Below, piece after piece: positions 5,975 through 6,570 of a stretch of 6,570 nt of DNA. Within the stretch, counting starts at the first letter, position 1; every line of letters starts with the position of its first letter. The position numbers and the translations under genes were made by a program. This stretch comes from Acidobacteriaceae bacterium (GTDB lineage: Bacteria; Acidobacteriota; Terriglobia; Terriglobales; SbA1): contig PLEA01000701.1 in NCBI GenBank assembly GCA_003136335.1, positions 9,046 through 15,615 of the forward strand, in the 5' to 3' direction. The notes under the pieces are model-generated. The model made no database searches. It had not been told where the DNA came from and saw nothing but the letters and a program-made list of their open reading frames with translations.

Positions 5975-6020
5975 CTCAGCGCCCTCCGCGGTTTGTTCTC
6001 CGTGTACTCCGCGGTTCAAT
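5975..6020. repeat. Degenerate 23-base tandem repeat overlapping the phosphatase stop codon
   Basis: Two consecutive 23-base units (5975-5997 and 5998-6020) match at 16 of 23 positions. Both share the nine-base core CTCCGCGGT (5984-5992 and 6007-6015), and within each unit CTCMG recurs after nine bases. On the minus strand it reads as AACCGCGGAG-type units. This is a GC-richer form of the ACCGCAGAG-nnCGCAGAG repeats that I recall scattered between genes of acidobacteria and other soil bacteria. The TGA of the upstream phosphatase gene (6016-6018) lies inside it. Confidence 0.7.
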
Positions 6021-6570
6021 CTTTGGATCTCATCCCGGAAAAAACGACGCCTAACTCTTGCGCCGAATCAACTAAGATATCCGGCGCCTCGTTCTCCAGC
6101 GTCTGCGTAGCAAATCCATATGTGACGCCGATGGTCCACAACCCGGCATTGCGCCCCGTGCGCACGTCGACGTGTGAGTCCCCCACGATCGCAGCCTGCT
6201 CTGGCATCACGCCGCTCTCCTCCACCAACTTGCGCGCGCCTTCCGGGGCGGGCTTCTTAGTAATGAAGCTATTGCCGCCATATACCTGCGAGAAAAACTG
6301 CCCCAGCCCCAGCGCGTCGACGATGGCCCGCGAAGGATTCACCGGCTTGTTCGTAAGGACTGCCAGCTTGCGCGGCACGCCGTTTGCCGAACTCCGAATC
6401 GCTGCCAGCGCTCTCGGAATCCCCGGATACACGGTGGTGTGATCGAGTTTGTGCTCGCGATAATAAGAAAGGAAGAACTCCAGACCTTTGCCCACCAGTG
6501 CTTTATCGGCGGCCTCGGCGCCGAGCGCCCGCTGAAACAGGATCGGCGCGCCGTCGCCTACGTAGCTGGC
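6016..6570 (-). CDS. gph: Phosphoglycolate phosphatase-type HAD hydrolase, C-terminal 184 residues
   Basis: This is a haloacid-dehalogenase superfamily phosphatase. It is most like phosphoglycolate phosphatase, which removes phosphate from the 2-phosphoglycolate formed by oxygenation reactions or DNA end repair. The frame stays open to the right edge, starting ASYVGDGAPILFQRALG, a typical cap-domain segment. The GTG 76 bases in from the edge is internal and not the start. HAD motif II is VLTNKP (Thr73), motif III is the Lys106 of KKPAPEG, and motif IV is VGDSHVD with Asp131 and Asp135 (numbered from the edge). The nucleophile motif DxDGT and the true start are outside, probably a few tens of codons upstream. 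The C-terminus ends RSKD, with its TGA lying within a tandem repeat. The HAD assignment is firm; the phosphoglycolate substrate is inferred from overall similarity, and related pyrophosphatases (PpaX type) share these motifs. Confidence 0.87.
   Translation of the reverse strand, partial: ASYVGDGAPILFQRALGAEAADKALVGKGLEFFLSYYREHKLDHTTVYPGIPRALAAIRSSANGVPRKLAVLTNKPVNPSRAIVDALGLGQFFSQVYGGNSFITKKPAPEGARKLVEESGVMPEQAAIVGDSHVDVRTGRNAGLWTIGVTYGFATQTLENEAPDILVDSAQELGVVFSGMRSKD

Noticed and set aside
1..6570. A coherent multi-gene defence, secretion or signalling system
   Set aside because: The genes belong to unrelated functions (repair, sugar hydrolysis, membrane redox, c-di-GMP binding, phosphatase), with gaps of 62-242 bases and no toxin, nuclease, recombinase, reverse transcriptase or repeat array that would mark such a system.

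Overview
The window is a GC-rich stretch of bacterial chromosome carrying seven protein-coding genes, all on the minus strand. Gene content and style suggest a soil-type acidobacterium (Acidobacteriota, Terriglobia-like). The reasons are a Tat-exported family 2 glycoside hydrolase, a PilZ protein, a secreted protein resembling LolA-type lipoprotein-sorting factors, a transglutaminase-like protein of a kind I recall from acidobacteria, and short degenerate tandem repeats between genes. This placement is inference; no rRNA or other phylogenetic marker is complete here.

In transcription order, from the right edge to the left, the genes are: a HAD-type phosphoglycolate phosphatase lacking its N-terminus (6016-6570); a transglutaminase-like cysteine/histidine protein (5256-5888); a PilZ domain protein (4717-5193, TTG start); a secreted protein with a K/E-rich central helix (3655-4620); a small ferric-reductase-like membrane protein with four candidate heme-ligand histidines (2997-3581); a large exported beta-galactosidase-type GH2 enzyme (392-2905); and the first 49 codons of uvrB (1-149), which runs off the left edge. 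Gaps between genes are 62 to 242 bases and no genes overlap. They could be partly co-transcribed, but they do not form an obvious single pathway. GH2 and uvrB each have an exact TATAAT -10 candidate upstream, which suggests that each starts its own transcript.

The non-coding parts hold the less ordinary signals. The uvrB leader (150-391) contains two adjacent hairpins and then a 14-base tandem repeat whose last copy reaches the putative ribosome binding site. A 23-base degenerate tandem repeat lies just after the phosphatase and supplies its stop codon. I see no mobile element, CRISPR array, tRNA, rRNA or clear intrinsic terminator. I do not see a convincing new multi-gene system; the window looks like an ordinary chromosomal region with some interesting intergenic repeats and three poorly characterised proteins.
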